NCBI GenBank assembly: GCA_012735135.1
Contig: JAAYHY010000069.1
Span: 1 to 50,006 of the forward strand
DNA length: 50,006 nt
Origin: Bacillota bacterium
GTDB taxonomy: Bacteria; Bacillota; UBA4882; UBA10575
Reading direction: 5' to 3'
Shown here: positions 33,566-41,631 of the stretch, piece by piece
How the letters are laid out: each line of letters begins with the position of its first letter
Numbering within the stretch: the first letter of the stretch is position 1
Notes under the pieces: model-generated
Database searches by the model: none
Told to the model about the DNA's origin: nothing
Seen by the model: the letters and a program-made list of their open reading frames with translations, nothing else
Position numbers and translations under genes: made by a program

Positions 33566-34888
33566 CTAGACAATCTGGGCTTCCTTTCGGTCGCGATAAC
33601 CGGCCGGCGGGTGGGACCTTTCCCGGAGAATCTTTTCGATACTCACCAACTGGACACAGACGGTGAACAGTTCCATCGCCGTTTTAAGCTCATCCAAAGG
33701 TGGATAGGTTGGGGCGATGCGGATATTCTGATCCTGAGGATCGTGGCCGTAGGGGAAAGTGGCTCCGGCCTTCGTCAGCTCGACGCCCGCTTCAGCAGCG
33801 AGGCGGACTACCTCTTTGGCGCAGCCCGGCAGGGTATTAAAACTGATGAAATAACCGCCTTTTGGCCGGCTCCAAGTGGCAATCTTCTTTGCGCCCAACT
33901 CGGTCTGGAGGATCTTCTGGACCAACTCGAATTTGGGCCGGATGATGGCTGCGTGTTTCTGCATATGAACCAGTAAATTCTGGGCGTTTTTGAAGAAACG
34001 AACATGGGCCAGTTGGTTCAGTTTATTTGGCCCGATGGTCTGAATGGCCATTTGTTTTTTTAGGCGGTTAATATTTTTCACGCTGGAGGCGACCATCGCC
34101 AATCCGGCTCCGGCATAGGTGATCTTCGAGGTGGAGCTGAAAATATAGACCCGATCGGGATACCCTGCCTCTTCACATGCGGTAAGGATATTTTTGAGGC
34201 GGTCCGGTTGGCTGGTCAGATCATGCCAGGCGTAGGCATTATCCCAGAAGATCCGGAAGTCCCGGGCTTTGGTTTTCATTCCGGCGAGGCGTTCGACGAC
34301 CGTGTCCCCATAAGTAATCCCGGTGGGATTGCTATACTTCGGGACACACCAAATTCCTTTGATTGTTTCATCGGTTGCGACTAACCTTTCCACCAGATCC
34401 ATATCAGGACCGTCTTCCCGTAAGGGAACGGGAAGCATCTGGATATTATAAAATTCACAGATGGCAAAATGCCGGTCATAGCCGGGGCTGGGACAAAGAA
34501 ATTTCACCGGTTGCCGACTCCAGGGGGGTTCCCCTTCCTCGACGCCCAACAGTAGTGCCCGGGCGATCAGATCATGCATCAAAGTTAAACTGGAGTTGCC
34601 ATGGACGATAATCTCATCGGGCCGGACCTCCAATAATTCGGCAAACAGACGCCGGGCTTCCGGGAGGCCTTCGATGCCGCCGTAATTCCGGCAGTCGGTG
34701 CCGTCTTCCGCCCGGTAATCCCCCTGCAGACTCTCCAGTAATCCGGAAGAGAGGTCCAACTGTTCGGGGCAAGGCTTACCCCGGGCCATATTAAGCTTAA
34801 GCTGTTTGCGTTTGAAGTTTTCGTAAGTTAACCTCAGTTGCTTTTCTAAGGCCCTAAGCGTGTTCTGGTCTGACGTTAAAAAATCCAC
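33566..34888 (-). CDS. aspartate aminotransferase, MocR-like class I subgroup
   Basis: A PLP enzyme of 440 residues, resembling the Aminotran_MocR (PF12897) type aspartate aminotransferase. It interconverts aspartate and 2-oxoglutarate with oxaloacetate and glutamate. Features: MARGKPCPEQLDLSSGLL, YGGIEGLPEARRLFAELL, HGNSSLTLMHDL, CVPKYSNPTGITY, IFWDNAYAWHDL and the PLP-lysine motif FSSTSKITYAGAGLA. GTG at 34888 follows a GATTTGAGG stretch and gives the expected N-terminus; longer in-frame starts lie in the promoter. It and aspartate kinase together control aspartate flow. Confidence 0.88.
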   Translation of the reverse strand: MDFLTSDQNTLRALEKQLRLTYENFKRKQLKLNMARGKPCPEQLDLSSGLLESLQGDYRAEDGTDCRNYGGIEGLPEARRLFAELLEVRPDEIIVHGNSSLTLMHDLIARALLLGVEEGEPPWSRQPVKFLCPSPGYDRHFAICEFYNIQMLPVPLREDGPDMDLVERLVATDETIKGIWCVPKYSNPTGITYGDTVVERLAGMKTKARDFRIFWDNAYAWHDLTSQPDRLKNILTACEEAGYPDRVYIFSSTSKITYAGAGLAMVASSVKNINRLKKQMAIQTIGPNKLNQLAHVRFFKNAQNLLVHMQKHAAIIRPKFELVQKILQTELGAKKIATWSRPKGGYFISFNTLPGCAKEVVRLAAEAGVELTKAGATFPYGHDPQDQNIRIAPTYPPLDELKTAMELFTVCVQLVSIEKILRERSHPPAGYRDRKEAQIV

Positions 34889-34925
34889 CCTCAAATCCCC
34901 CTGAGCACACAGAAATTTTATTCTC

Positions 34926-34954
34926 ATTATAAGAAAGGAGGGATCGAAAAGCAA
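34926..34954 (-). promoter_or_regulatory. sigma-A-type promoter of the aspartate aminotransferase gene
   Basis: On the minus strand TTGCTT (34954-34949), a 17-base spacer and a perfect TATAAT (34931-34926). The leader is about 30 bases. A palindrome GTATAC-ag-GTATAC (34969-34982) stands just upstream of the -35 and could be an activator site. Confidence 0.6.
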
Positions 34955-34968
34955 TAAAAAGGAGGTAA

Positions 34969-34982
34969 GTATACAGGTATAC
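34969..34982. repeat. GTATAC-ag-GTATAC palindrome
   Basis: Two copies of the self-complementary hexamer GTATAC, two bases apart, lie between the divergent promoters of the aminotransferase (-) and tetR (+) genes. The rest of 34889-35245 contains no convincing gene, only promoters and operators. Confidence 0.45.
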
Positions 34983-35137
34983 CTTGCAACCGGGGCCTTA
35001 ATTCACCAACACTAATTGCCGGAAAATAAGAGATATCCTCCCGGCCGCGGGGTATGGACTGCCTAAGACGGCCATGATTAGTCTGGCCAGGACTTGTCGC
35101 CCTTCTTTTTGAGGCGCGCTAATGGTCTGCAGTGGCC

Positions 35138-35166
35138 TTGACAATTCCATCCATCCATGGTATTTT
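35138..35166 (+). promoter_or_regulatory. sigma-A promoter of the tetR gene
   Basis: TTGACA (35138-35143), 17 bases, TATTTT (35161-35166). Transcription would begin near 35173, just ahead of the candidate operator. Confidence 0.7.
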
Positions 35167-35184
35167 AGACTTAAAGACGATTTT

Positions 35185-35200
35185 GTTCGAATGGTCGAAC
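35185..35200. promoter_or_regulatory. candidate TetR operator 1
   Basis: The inverted repeat GTTCGA-atgg-TCGAAC contains CGAATGGTC (35188-35196), the same nine bases as operator 2. It lies just downstream of the tetR promoter, a classic site for autorepression. Outer bases CGATTT/AAATCG extend the symmetry. Confidence 0.6.
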
Positions 35201-35245
35201 CAGTCAAATCGTAGGGCCAGGCCAGCCTGAAGGGAGAATTTTACA

Positions 35246-35839
35246 ATGGAACCTACTAACAGTTCTGAAAATGATGTCCGCCAAAATATAATTGACGCTG
35301 CCCGTGAAATCTTTGCCCGTTATGGTTTTCGGAAAGCGACCATGGATGAGATTGCCCGGGCGGCGCGAAAAGGGAAAAGCTCCCTTTATCATTACTTCAA
35401 AAGTAAAGAAGAGGTTTTTCAGGAGGTTGTGGAACAAGAAGCCACAGAGGTTAAAGCAGAAATTGCCCGGGCGGTGGCCGCGGAAAAAACCCCTCAGCAA
35501 AAATTCCGTGCTTATGTGGTCACGCGAATGACCGCGTTTAAACGGGTGGCTAATCTTTTTACCGCATTTAAAGACGAATACTTGGAGAGTTATAGTTTTA
35601 TCGAACGGTTGCGTGAGAACTATAACCGGTACGAGATTGAGACGATTGCCGCCATTCTCAAAGAAGGGTTGGAAAAAGGGATCTTTGCCGTAAAAAACCT
35701 TGAGCTCACGGCTTATACCATTTTTATCGCCGCCAAAGGATTGGAGTATTCCTGGGCGCTGGAACCCGACATGAAACAGGTTGAAATCAATATCGACAGT
35801 ATGTTGGATATCCTCTTTAACGGCCTGGTTAAAAAGTAA
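35246..35839 (+). CDS. TetR-family transcriptional regulator
   Basis: A 197-residue repressor. The N-terminal helix-turn-helix spans residues ~12-58 (IIDAAREIFARYGFRKATM, DEIARAARKGKSSLYHYF, KSKEEVFQEVV). The C-terminal helical domain would bind a ligand and dimerise; FTAFKDEYLESYSFIERLRE suggests a fatty-acid or xenobiotic type pocket, but this cannot be fixed by sequence. ATG at 35246 follows GAAGGGAG. Shared operators suggest it represses itself and the exporter operon directly downstream. Confidence 0.9.
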   Translation: MEPTNSSENDVRQNIIDAAREIFARYGFRKATMDEIARAARKGKSSLYHYFKSKEEVFQEVVEQEATEVKAEIARAVAAEKTPQQKFRAYVVTRMTAFKRVANLFTAFKDEYLESYSFIERLRENYNRYEIETIAAILKEGLEKGIFAVKNLELTAYTIFIAAKGLEYSWALEPDMKQVEINIDSMLDILFNGLVKK

Positions 35840-35866
35840 TTTTTTTTACCGGTTATTCGACTAATA

Positions 35867-35879
35867 GACCCGAATGGTC
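35867..35879. promoter_or_regulatory. candidate TetR operator 2, before the exporter operon
   Basis: GACC-cgaat-GGTC contains the same CGAATGGTC (35871-35879) as operator 1, and GAATG-gtcaat-CATTC adds symmetry on the right. The gap 35840-36034 also holds GTACG-agagg-CGTAC (35949-35963). Confidence 0.55.
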
Positions 35880-36034
35880 AATCATTCTGGCCACCCCTTT
35901 GGCGCCGGGTAAAATTTGCCGCGCAAAATGGGTACACGCATCTTTTCCGTACGAGAGGCGTACACTCCTTCGACGTGTGCATACCAGATGGCGTAGCTTC
36001 GTGCGGAGCTAATTTTTTCGAAAGGAAGACCGTC

Positions 36035-39000
36035 ATGAAGGAACTGGCAAAAAAAATTATTGAAAAAAACCGGCTCGTTATTGTTCTTTTTACCCTTGTC
36101 ACCTTAATATTTGGCATTTTCCTCCGGGACTTGAAGATCAACCCCGATGTGCTCAGTTACTTCCCTAAAAACGACCCGGATGTCCAACTCTTCAACTACC
36201 TGGGTGAGGAATATGGTGGCAATTCTTTGGCCATGATTGTGCTGGAGACCGGGGATATCTTCACCACTGAAACCCTGACAGTCATTGATGAACTGACCAC
36301 CCGGTTTCAACTGGAACCGGGGGTCGCTTATGTGACTAGCCTCACCAATACGCTGGATATTAAAACGGACGAATACGGGTTTGAAATTGGACGGCTGGTC
36401 GACGTCACTAATTTACCCCGTGACCCGGACGCGTTGGCTGCATTAAAGGAGTACACCCTCTCCAAAGAGATGTTCCGCAATAACCTGGTCACCGAGGATG
36501 CCACCGCCACGCTCGTCATTTGCCGGCTCCAAACCAACACGGACCAGGTGGCGACCTGCCGCCGTTTAAAGGAGATCGTCGCCGAGACAGTTCCGGCCAT
36601 GAAAATCTATTACGGCGGAATCCCCTTCATGATTCTGGATTTACATAATATGATCACTGACGATCTGCAAATACTCATCCCCATGGTCAGCATAGTGATC
36701 GTCCTCTTTTTATACCTTGGCTTCCGTAAATGGGAAGGGGTTTTTCTGCCCCTGATCTCGGTGGCGGTAAGCCTCGTCTGGACTCTAGGGATCATGAGCC
36801 TCCTCAAGGTTCCACTGTCGATTATCTCCAATATCATCCCAGTGATCCTGATCGCCGTGGGAAATGCCTACACCATCCATGTGCTCAGCAGATTCAACGA
36901 AGCCCGGATTGCCCGTACCCGTGACTGCTTAGCTACGGCCTTGTATGAAGTGGCAACCCCGGTTTCTCTGGCCGGTATAACCACGATTGCCGGTTTCATC
37001 TCCTTCATTTTCGGTTCATACCTGGTCATGATTCAGGAGTTTGGTGTTTTTGCCGCTCTGGGCATCCTTTTCACCCTTCTCGTCTCCCTCGCCTTTATTC
37101 CGGCCCTTCTTGTCCTGGAAAAGAAGGAGCCGGACCAGAAGGCCAAAAAAGAGGAGAGAAGAAAAAGGTCGGCTCTTACCGGACGCATAACCCGGGGGAT
37201 CGAAAAACTGGTCACCAAAAGGCCAAAAGCCATTGTTTGGGTGGGTGTCTTCCTGGCCATCCTCGCCCTTACGGGTATCCCCCGGATCAGCCGTCGGGTC
37301 AACCTGGTCGAATACTTCCAGCCCCAGGCCCCAATCAGACAGGCGGAAACAATACTGGAGGAGAAATTTGGCGGTTCGGGTATTATCCAAATTTTAGCCG
37401 AAGGAGATATCCAAGACCCCGCGGTTTTACGGGAGATGGAGAAGCTGGAGGAGTTCCTGCTGGCCCAGGAAGGTATCCACAGCACCCAATCTGTAGTCAA
37501 CCTGCTCAAAGAGCTTAATCACGCCATGGGGGAAGAAAAAAACCTCCCGGATACCAAAGACAAGGTAATGAACCTCTGGTTCCTGCTGGAGGGCGAAGAG
37601 GTTATGACCCAGTTGGTCAATGCCGGACGGACGGAAGCGGTGATTCAGGCGCGAATAGTCGGAAGCTTGGAGGGTTCCCGCGCCCATAAACTAGTCCGAA
37701 CAATCAATGAATATACCGCCGGGATCGACCCGGAACTGGTTAAATTCAGCCAGACCGGGATGCCGGTCATCTACCGGAACCTGGATCTCTCCATCCTCAA
37801 GAGCCAATTCCAGAGTTTATTCATTGCCTTGCTTATGATCTTCCTCATCATGCTCTTCCTCCTTGGTTCACTGGCCGGCGGTTTGCTCGGCCTGGTTCCG
37901 ATCCTTTTCACCCTGGTCCTGATCTTTGGGTTCATGGGTTACGGCAAGATCCCCCTGGATATCGCCACCGTGCTTGTGGCGAGTGTCACCATTGGGATCG
38001 GTATTGATTATTCCATTCACTTTTTAAGCCGTTACCGCCAGGAACTGGCGCGCGCGTCCGCGGAGAAGCGGCCGGTAGAAATTGCGGTACGAACCACCTT
38101 AAACACCACGGGAGGGGCAATTCTGATCAACGTCTTCACCGTGGCCTTTGGCTTCCTGTCCCTTGTCTTTTGCCAGCTTGTCCCCATTCAACGTTTTGGG
38201 ATCCTGATCTTCGTTACCATGCTGGGTTCCGGCTTTGGCGCTATCCTCCTGCTCCCCGCAATTTTACTTCTGTATGGCGCCCGGTTGAACCTCCGTCCGG
38301 TCGCCGGCAGGGAAAAGGGGAAAAAAACTGATCTGGAAATAAGGAAAGGAGAGAGGAGAATGAAGAGATCCCTTTTCTACTTTGGATTATTACTCATCCT
38401 TCCCGGGTTGCTGTTTTCCGCGGCCGCTGCCGGGAGTCTTACCGCCGAGGAAATCATGGAACGGATTGACCAGACGGTCAGCGCTCCCCGGGACCAAGAA
38501 TTACACGTAAAACTGGTGATTACCGATGCCAAAGGGAACGAAAGCCACCGGGAGATGGTGCTGATGCAGAAAGGAAGCGACCGGCGGGTAGTAAAATTCA
38601 CCGCTCCGCCGGAACAAAGGGGTATTGCCTTCCTTTCCCTCCCCGGGGGCATGACCTATCTCTATCTGCCGGCTTACAAGCAAACCCGGCGCATCGCCGC
38701 GCATGTCCGGAACCAGAAATTTGCCGGGACCGACTTCTCCTATGAAGATATGGAAGCCCGGAAATACAGCACTGATTGGAATGCAAAACTACTGGCGGAA
38801 GAGGAGGGTCTCTACCGTTTGGAGTTGACACCGAAAGAAAAGACCGTTACCGATTACGGGCGGTTAATCGTGGAGGTTAAGGCCGATATCTTCTTCCCGG
38901 TTACAATTGAATTCTTCGATAAAGCGAACCGGCCACGGAAAGTGATGATCCAGGAGAAACTGGAACAGATTAACGGTTACTGGATAGCGCGGGAAGCTGA

Positions 39001-39109
39001 GATGAAGGATTTACAGGCCGGCACTTCATCGAAGATGTTCTTTACTGAAGTGAAATTTGACAGCGGTCTTCCGGATGATATCTTTACCGAACGCTACCTG
39101 AGCCGCTGA
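36035..39109 (+). CDS. RND/MMPL exporter fused in frame to a LolA-like protein
   Basis: A 1024-residue reading frame; ATG at 36035 follows GAAAGGAAG. Residues 1-775 are an RND transporter of the MMPL type with two six-helix halves and two large extracytoplasmic loops; the second half has the proton-relay motif GIGIDYSIHFLSRYR, while the first reads VGNAYTIHVLSRFNEA without the Asp. Residues 776-1024 are an outer-membrane lipoprotein-sorting-like (LolA fold) protein that still carries its own Met, signal peptide and ribosome site. The joint passes through a run of seven A (38321-38327); adding or removing one A would create a stop before the second part. Such proteins move lipids or hydrophobic molecules across the periplasm. 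A beta-barrel gene follows. Confidence 0.82.
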   Translation: MKELAKKIIEKNRLVIVLFTLVTLIFGIFLRDLKINPDVLSYFPKNDPDVQLFNYLGEEYGGNSLAMIVLETGDIFTTETLTVIDELTTRFQLEPGVAYVTSLTNTLDIKTDEYGFEIGRLVDVTNLPRDPDALAALKEYTLSKEMFRNNLVTEDATATLVICRLQTNTDQVATCRRLKEIVAETVPAMKIYYGGIPFMILDLHNMITDDLQILIPMVSIVIVLFLYLGFRKWEGVFLPLISVAVSLVWTLGIMSLLKVPLSIISNIIPVILIAVGNAYTIHVLSRFNEARIARTRDCLATALYEVATPVSLAGITTIAGFISFIFGSYLVMIQEFGVFAALGILFTLLVSLAFIPALLVLEKKEPDQKAKKEERRKRSALTGRITRGIEKLVTKRPKAIVWVGVFLAILALTGIPRISRRVNLVEYFQPQAPIRQAETILEEKFGGSGIIQILAEGDIQDPAVLREMEKLEEFLLAQEGIHSTQSVVNLLKELNHAMGEEKNLPDTKDKVMNLWFLLEGEEVMTQLVNAGRTEAVIQARIVGSLEGSRAHKLVRTINEYTAGIDPELVKFSQTGMPVIYRNLDLSILKSQFQSLFIALLMIFLIMLFLLGSLAGGLLGLVPILFTLVLIFGFMGYGKIPLDIATVLVASVTIGIGIDYSIHFLSRYRQELARASAEKRPVEIAVRTTLNTTGGAILINVFTVAFGFLSLVFCQLVPIQRFGILIFVTMLGSGFGAILLLPAILLLYGARLNLRPVAGREKGKKTDLEIRKGERRMKRSLFYFGLLLILPGLLFSAAAAGSLTAEEIMERIDQTVSAPRDQELHVKLVITDAKGNESHREMVLMQKGSDRRVVKFTAPPEQRGIAFLSLPGGMTYLYLPAYKQTRRIAAHVRNQKFAGTDFSYEDMEARKYSTDWNAKLLAEEEGLYRLELTPKEKTVTDYGRLIVEVKADIFFPVTIEFFDKANRPRKVMIQEKLEQINGYWIAREAEMKDLQAGTSSKMFFTEVKFDSGLPDDIFTERYLSR
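38360..39109 (+). CDS. LolA-like outer membrane lipoprotein-sorting protein, possible independent start inside the fusion
   Basis: ATG at 38360 stands directly behind AAGGAAAGGAGAGAGGAGA, far better than a chance match, and opens a signal peptide (MKRSLFYFGLLLILPGLLFS then AAAAGS). The mature part has LTAEEIMERIDQTV, HREMVLMQKGSDRRVVKF, ERQ-type turn APPEQRGIAFLSL and GTDFSYEDMEARKYS, as in PF17131-type proteins paired with RND exporters. The 249-residue size is normal for a free-standing periplasmic carrier. Translation could start here independently, giving a separate protein besides the fusion. Confidence 0.6.
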   Translation: MKRSLFYFGLLLILPGLLFSAAAAGSLTAEEIMERIDQTVSAPRDQELHVKLVITDAKGNESHREMVLMQKGSDRRVVKFTAPPEQRGIAFLSLPGGMTYLYLPAYKQTRRIAAHVRNQKFAGTDFSYEDMEARKYSTDWNAKLLAEEEGLYRLELTPKEKTVTDYGRLIVEVKADIFFPVTIEFFDKANRPRKVMIQEKLEQINGYWIAREAEMKDLQAGTSSKMFFTEVKFDSGLPDDIFTERYLSR

Positions 39110-39123
39110 AAGGAGAGGAGAAA

Positions 39124-40506
39124 ATGAGACGATTTACGCGATGGGTGATTCCACTTTTGGCGGCGATCGCGACCGGTGTTTGCAGCACTTGCGCCTACGC
39201 TCAGTTAGATTGGCACGGCAGTTTTACCGGAGACTACCGTTTATATCTGCATGAGGGGGGAAAATTCTCCTATGCCGGGCAGAGGTTTGCTTTTCAACCC
39301 GAAGCCCCGCTGGGACCGGCCAAATTTGCCGGTGAGGTCTGGCTCGATCTCCATGGACAGCCGGCGGTGAAAACTCTTTCCGGGCTCAACACTTACGGGA
39401 GCATCTTCCCCTGGAACCTCGAAGTGCGCGAGGCCTATGTGGAGATCTACGACTTTCCCCTGGACCGGATGGATCTCCGGGTGGGACGCCAATTGATCCC
39501 CTGGGGTGCCGGGGATCTGGTCAGCCCCACTGATAATATCAACCCCCTAGATCTCGCAAAGATCAAGGATTTTGGCCGGCGCCTGGGTTCCGATGCCCTG
39601 CAGTTTTCCTGGTACCCGGGGCCAGTGACGGTAACCGCCGTCTACGTTCCAGTCTTCACCCCGGCCCGTCTTCCCGCCAGTTGGGTGGAGCTCTTCTTAC
39701 CGGAACTGGCCGGTTTGAGTGAGGATAAGGTTATCCTCAACCTTCCGGCGGCTACTTTGCAAGAGTCCTCCTTCGGCATAAAACTGGCCGGGCGGATTGG
39801 CGGGTATGACTTGTCCTTAAGCTACTTGGACGGCCGGTATGACCTGCCGGCGCCCAAAGAGGTCCGGGGAAGAGTTGAGCAAATTACCAATCCCCCGAAT
39901 CCCTTGGAAAATCTAATCCTGGAGGAAGTTTCGCTCTTTTTCCCCCGCCGCCGTATTTTGGGGTTTGATTTCGCCGGCGAACTGGGCAGTGCCGGAATTT
40001 GGGCGGAGGCGGCGGTCTTTTTCCCGGAAAAAGTGACCACAGTGACAAAGATCCAACTGCCTGCCCCATACCCGGGGCAAACCCGGGAGACCGTAGTCCT
40101 GGATAAACCCTACACCAAATATCTGGTCGGTACCGACTATACTTTTCCGGACGGAACCTACTTTAACCTTCAATTCGTCCACGGGTTTCCCCACGAACGG
40201 GGGGCGGAAACACTGGAGGACTATTTCCTATTCGCAGCGGAGGACTATTTCCTCTTTGCACTGGAAAAAACGGTTCTAAACGGACGGGTAAAGATTATCC
40301 CCTTGTCCGGACTTTTGGCCGTTCAGGATTGGGAGGCGGTTAGTAAGAACTACGCAGTGGTCCTTGCCCCTGAAGTAAGCTGGTTCCCGGTGGACGGCGT
40401 CGAGTTCACTTTGGGGGTTAACTGGATCGAAGCGGCCGGGAATTCTCTCTTCAGCCGTTTTCGTAAAGATGATGAGTTGTATTTGAGATTTAAATATAGT
40501 TTCTAG
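39124..40506 (+). CDS. outer membrane beta-barrel protein (DUF1302-like)
   Basis: A 460-residue secreted protein. The signal peptide ends with AYA before QLDWHG. Alternating hydrophobic strands and WGAGDLVSPTDNINPLDL with VGRQLIPWGAGD match the pattern of DUF1302-like barrels, which in Proteobacteria often accompany MMPL exporters and LolA-like proteins. The last residues are FKYSF, an aromatic-ended beta-signal of outer membrane proteins. An eight-codon tandem duplication (EDYFLFAA/EDYFLFAL) lies at 40216-40263. ATG follows AAGGAGAGGAGAAA, 14 bases after the fused exporter gene. It is strong evidence for an outer membrane. Confidence 0.82.
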   Translation: MRRFTRWVIPLLAAIATGVCSTCAYAQLDWHGSFTGDYRLYLHEGGKFSYAGQRFAFQPEAPLGPAKFAGEVWLDLHGQPAVKTLSGLNTYGSIFPWNLEVREAYVEIYDFPLDRMDLRVGRQLIPWGAGDLVSPTDNINPLDLAKIKDFGRRLGSDALQFSWYPGPVTVTAVYVPVFTPARLPASWVELFLPELAGLSEDKVILNLPAATLQESSFGIKLAGRIGGYDLSLSYLDGRYDLPAPKEVRGRVEQITNPPNPLENLILEEVSLFFPRRRILGFDFAGELGSAGIWAEAAVFFPEKVTTVTKIQLPAPYPGQTRETVVLDKPYTKYLVGTDYTFPDGTYFNLQFVHGFPHERGAETLEDYFLFAAEDYFLFALEKTVLNGRVKIIPLSGLLAVQDWEAVSKNYAVVLAPEVSWFPVDGVEFTLGVNWIEAAGNSLFSRFRKDDELYLRFKYSF

Positions 40507-40619
40507 TATTAGCCAAGTACGCCACGCCGGCCACCGTCAGCAAAAATGGGGTGAAAAAAATAAAACCGGGTGGGTTGAACGGTTGCGAAGGTTTTTTCTG
40601 AGAGCCATTTCCGGAAAAG

Positions 40620-40664
40620 AAGGGAGTCTTTGTTTATTACCTAAGGAAGACTCCCTTTTCAATT
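40620..40664 (+). terminator. intrinsic terminator of the exporter operon
   Basis: AAGGGAGTCTT (40620-40630) and AAGACTCCCTT (40647-40657) pair perfectly over 11 bp around a 16-base loop, followed by TTTCAATTTT. Confidence 0.8.
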
Positions 40665-40690
40665 TTCTTTCATAAATTACCAATTTGAAT

Positions 40691-40696
40691 TATAAT
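40691..40696 (+). promoter_or_regulatory. -10 element for the metallo-hydrolase gene
   Basis: A perfect TATAAT; the -35 (TTTCAT, 17 bases upstream) is poor. Initiation near 40703 would leave a very short leader holding the GGTGAT ribosome site. Confidence 0.5.
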
Positions 40697-40713
40697 AGAG
40701 AAAGGTGATTAGT

Positions 40714-41451
40714 ATGGAGAAAAAAAAGCCGGTTGAGATTACTTATCTATTCAACAGCGGGTTCCTTGTGGAAACCGAGCAATATTTGCTGATTTTCGAT
40801 TATTACCAGGATGCGGCGGGGAGTAAACCGCGAAGCTTTTCTGGTTCCGCCACCCTTCCCCCTTTTTTAAGAAACAACAAGCCCGGGTTTGTTCTGGTTT
40901 CTCATCACCACGCGGACCATTACAACCCGGTGATTTTCGAATGGGGAAAACTAAAACCGGAACTCACCTATATTTTAAGTAGTGATATAAAGCTCCGGCG
41001 GCAAGGAGACCGGATTGAGCTGGTCTCCCCCGGCGAAGTCCGGACGGTTGGGCCTTTGTTCCTGAAAGTTTTTGGCTCCACCGACCAGGGGGTTTCCTTC
41101 TTGATCGAAGTTGAGGGTTGGCGTCTTTTTCACGCCGGCGATCTGAACTGGTGGCACTGGTGGGATGATTCCGAAGCCGAGCGGGCGGCGGCCGAAGAGA
41201 AGTTTAAGGCGGAGATTAGCAAGCTCAAGGGAGAACCGCTTGATCTCGCCTTTTTCCCGGTGGATCCACGGCTTGGCGAGTATTATTATTTGGGGGGAGC
41301 CTACTTTATTCAACAGTTACAACCGGGTTTTTTCATCCCTATGCATTTCGGCACCGAGTATCAAATCACGGAGCGCTTTGCCCGGCATGTCCAGACGCCG
41401 GCGACGAAGGTGGTCACCCTTCACCAGAGTCCCCAAAAAATCCTTCTGTAG
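40714..41451 (+). CDS. MBL-fold metallo-hydrolase
   Basis: A 245-residue metallo-beta-lactamase-fold protein, cytoplasmic by sequence. Metal motifs: VSHHHADHYNPV (HxHxDH type with an extra His), FHAGDLNWWHW (Asp ligand) and PMHFGTEYQI (last His). It resembles UlaG-type hydrolases. ATG at 40714 follows AAAGGTGAT; a GTG at 40705 would put the ribosome site inside the gene. It is a single gene between two operons. The substrate is unknown. Confidence 0.85.
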   Translation: MEKKKPVEITYLFNSGFLVETEQYLLIFDYYQDAAGSKPRSFSGSATLPPFLRNNKPGFVLVSHHHADHYNPVIFEWGKLKPELTYILSSDIKLRRQGDRIELVSPGEVRTVGPLFLKVFGSTDQGVSFLIEVEGWRLFHAGDLNWWHWWDDSEAERAAAEEKFKAEISKLKGEPLDLAFFPVDPRLGEYYYLGGAYFIQQLQPGFFIPMHFGTEYQITERFARHVQTPATKVVTLHQSPQKILL

Positions 41452-41631
41452 CGGAGCTTAACCTTTGAATGGGAAATATTATCTCTTTTGATCCCGGGAG
41501 GAATTTATGGATCATCAGCGAAACAGTAAAAGAAAGTAGCCTGTTAAGATCCGTAATTCTTGACATAATTCGTCAGTAAAACCCGACGTTTTGGATGGGG
41601 ATAAAGAAGAGCGCTAAAGGAGGAGACGATA

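Noticed and set aside
34998-35207. 69-codon minus-strand frame in the tetR upstream region.
   Set aside because: It covers the tetR promoter and operator, has no ribosome site and matches no family I recognise.
40510-40610. Minus-strand hydrophobic reading frame (FIFFTPFLLTVAGVAYLANT) behind the barrel gene.
   Set aside because: No start codon of any usual type after the preceding stop, and the region carries a terminator for the opposite strand.
41507-41539. Ten-codon frame (MDHQRNSKRK) after a good GGGAGGAATTT ribosome site.
   Set aside because: Too short to judge; no sign of an attenuator downstream. Possibly a leader peptide, but unsupported.
41569-41600. TTGACA before the exbB gene as a promoter.
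   Set aside because: No acceptable -10 hexamer at 16-18 bases; the operon promoter was not found.
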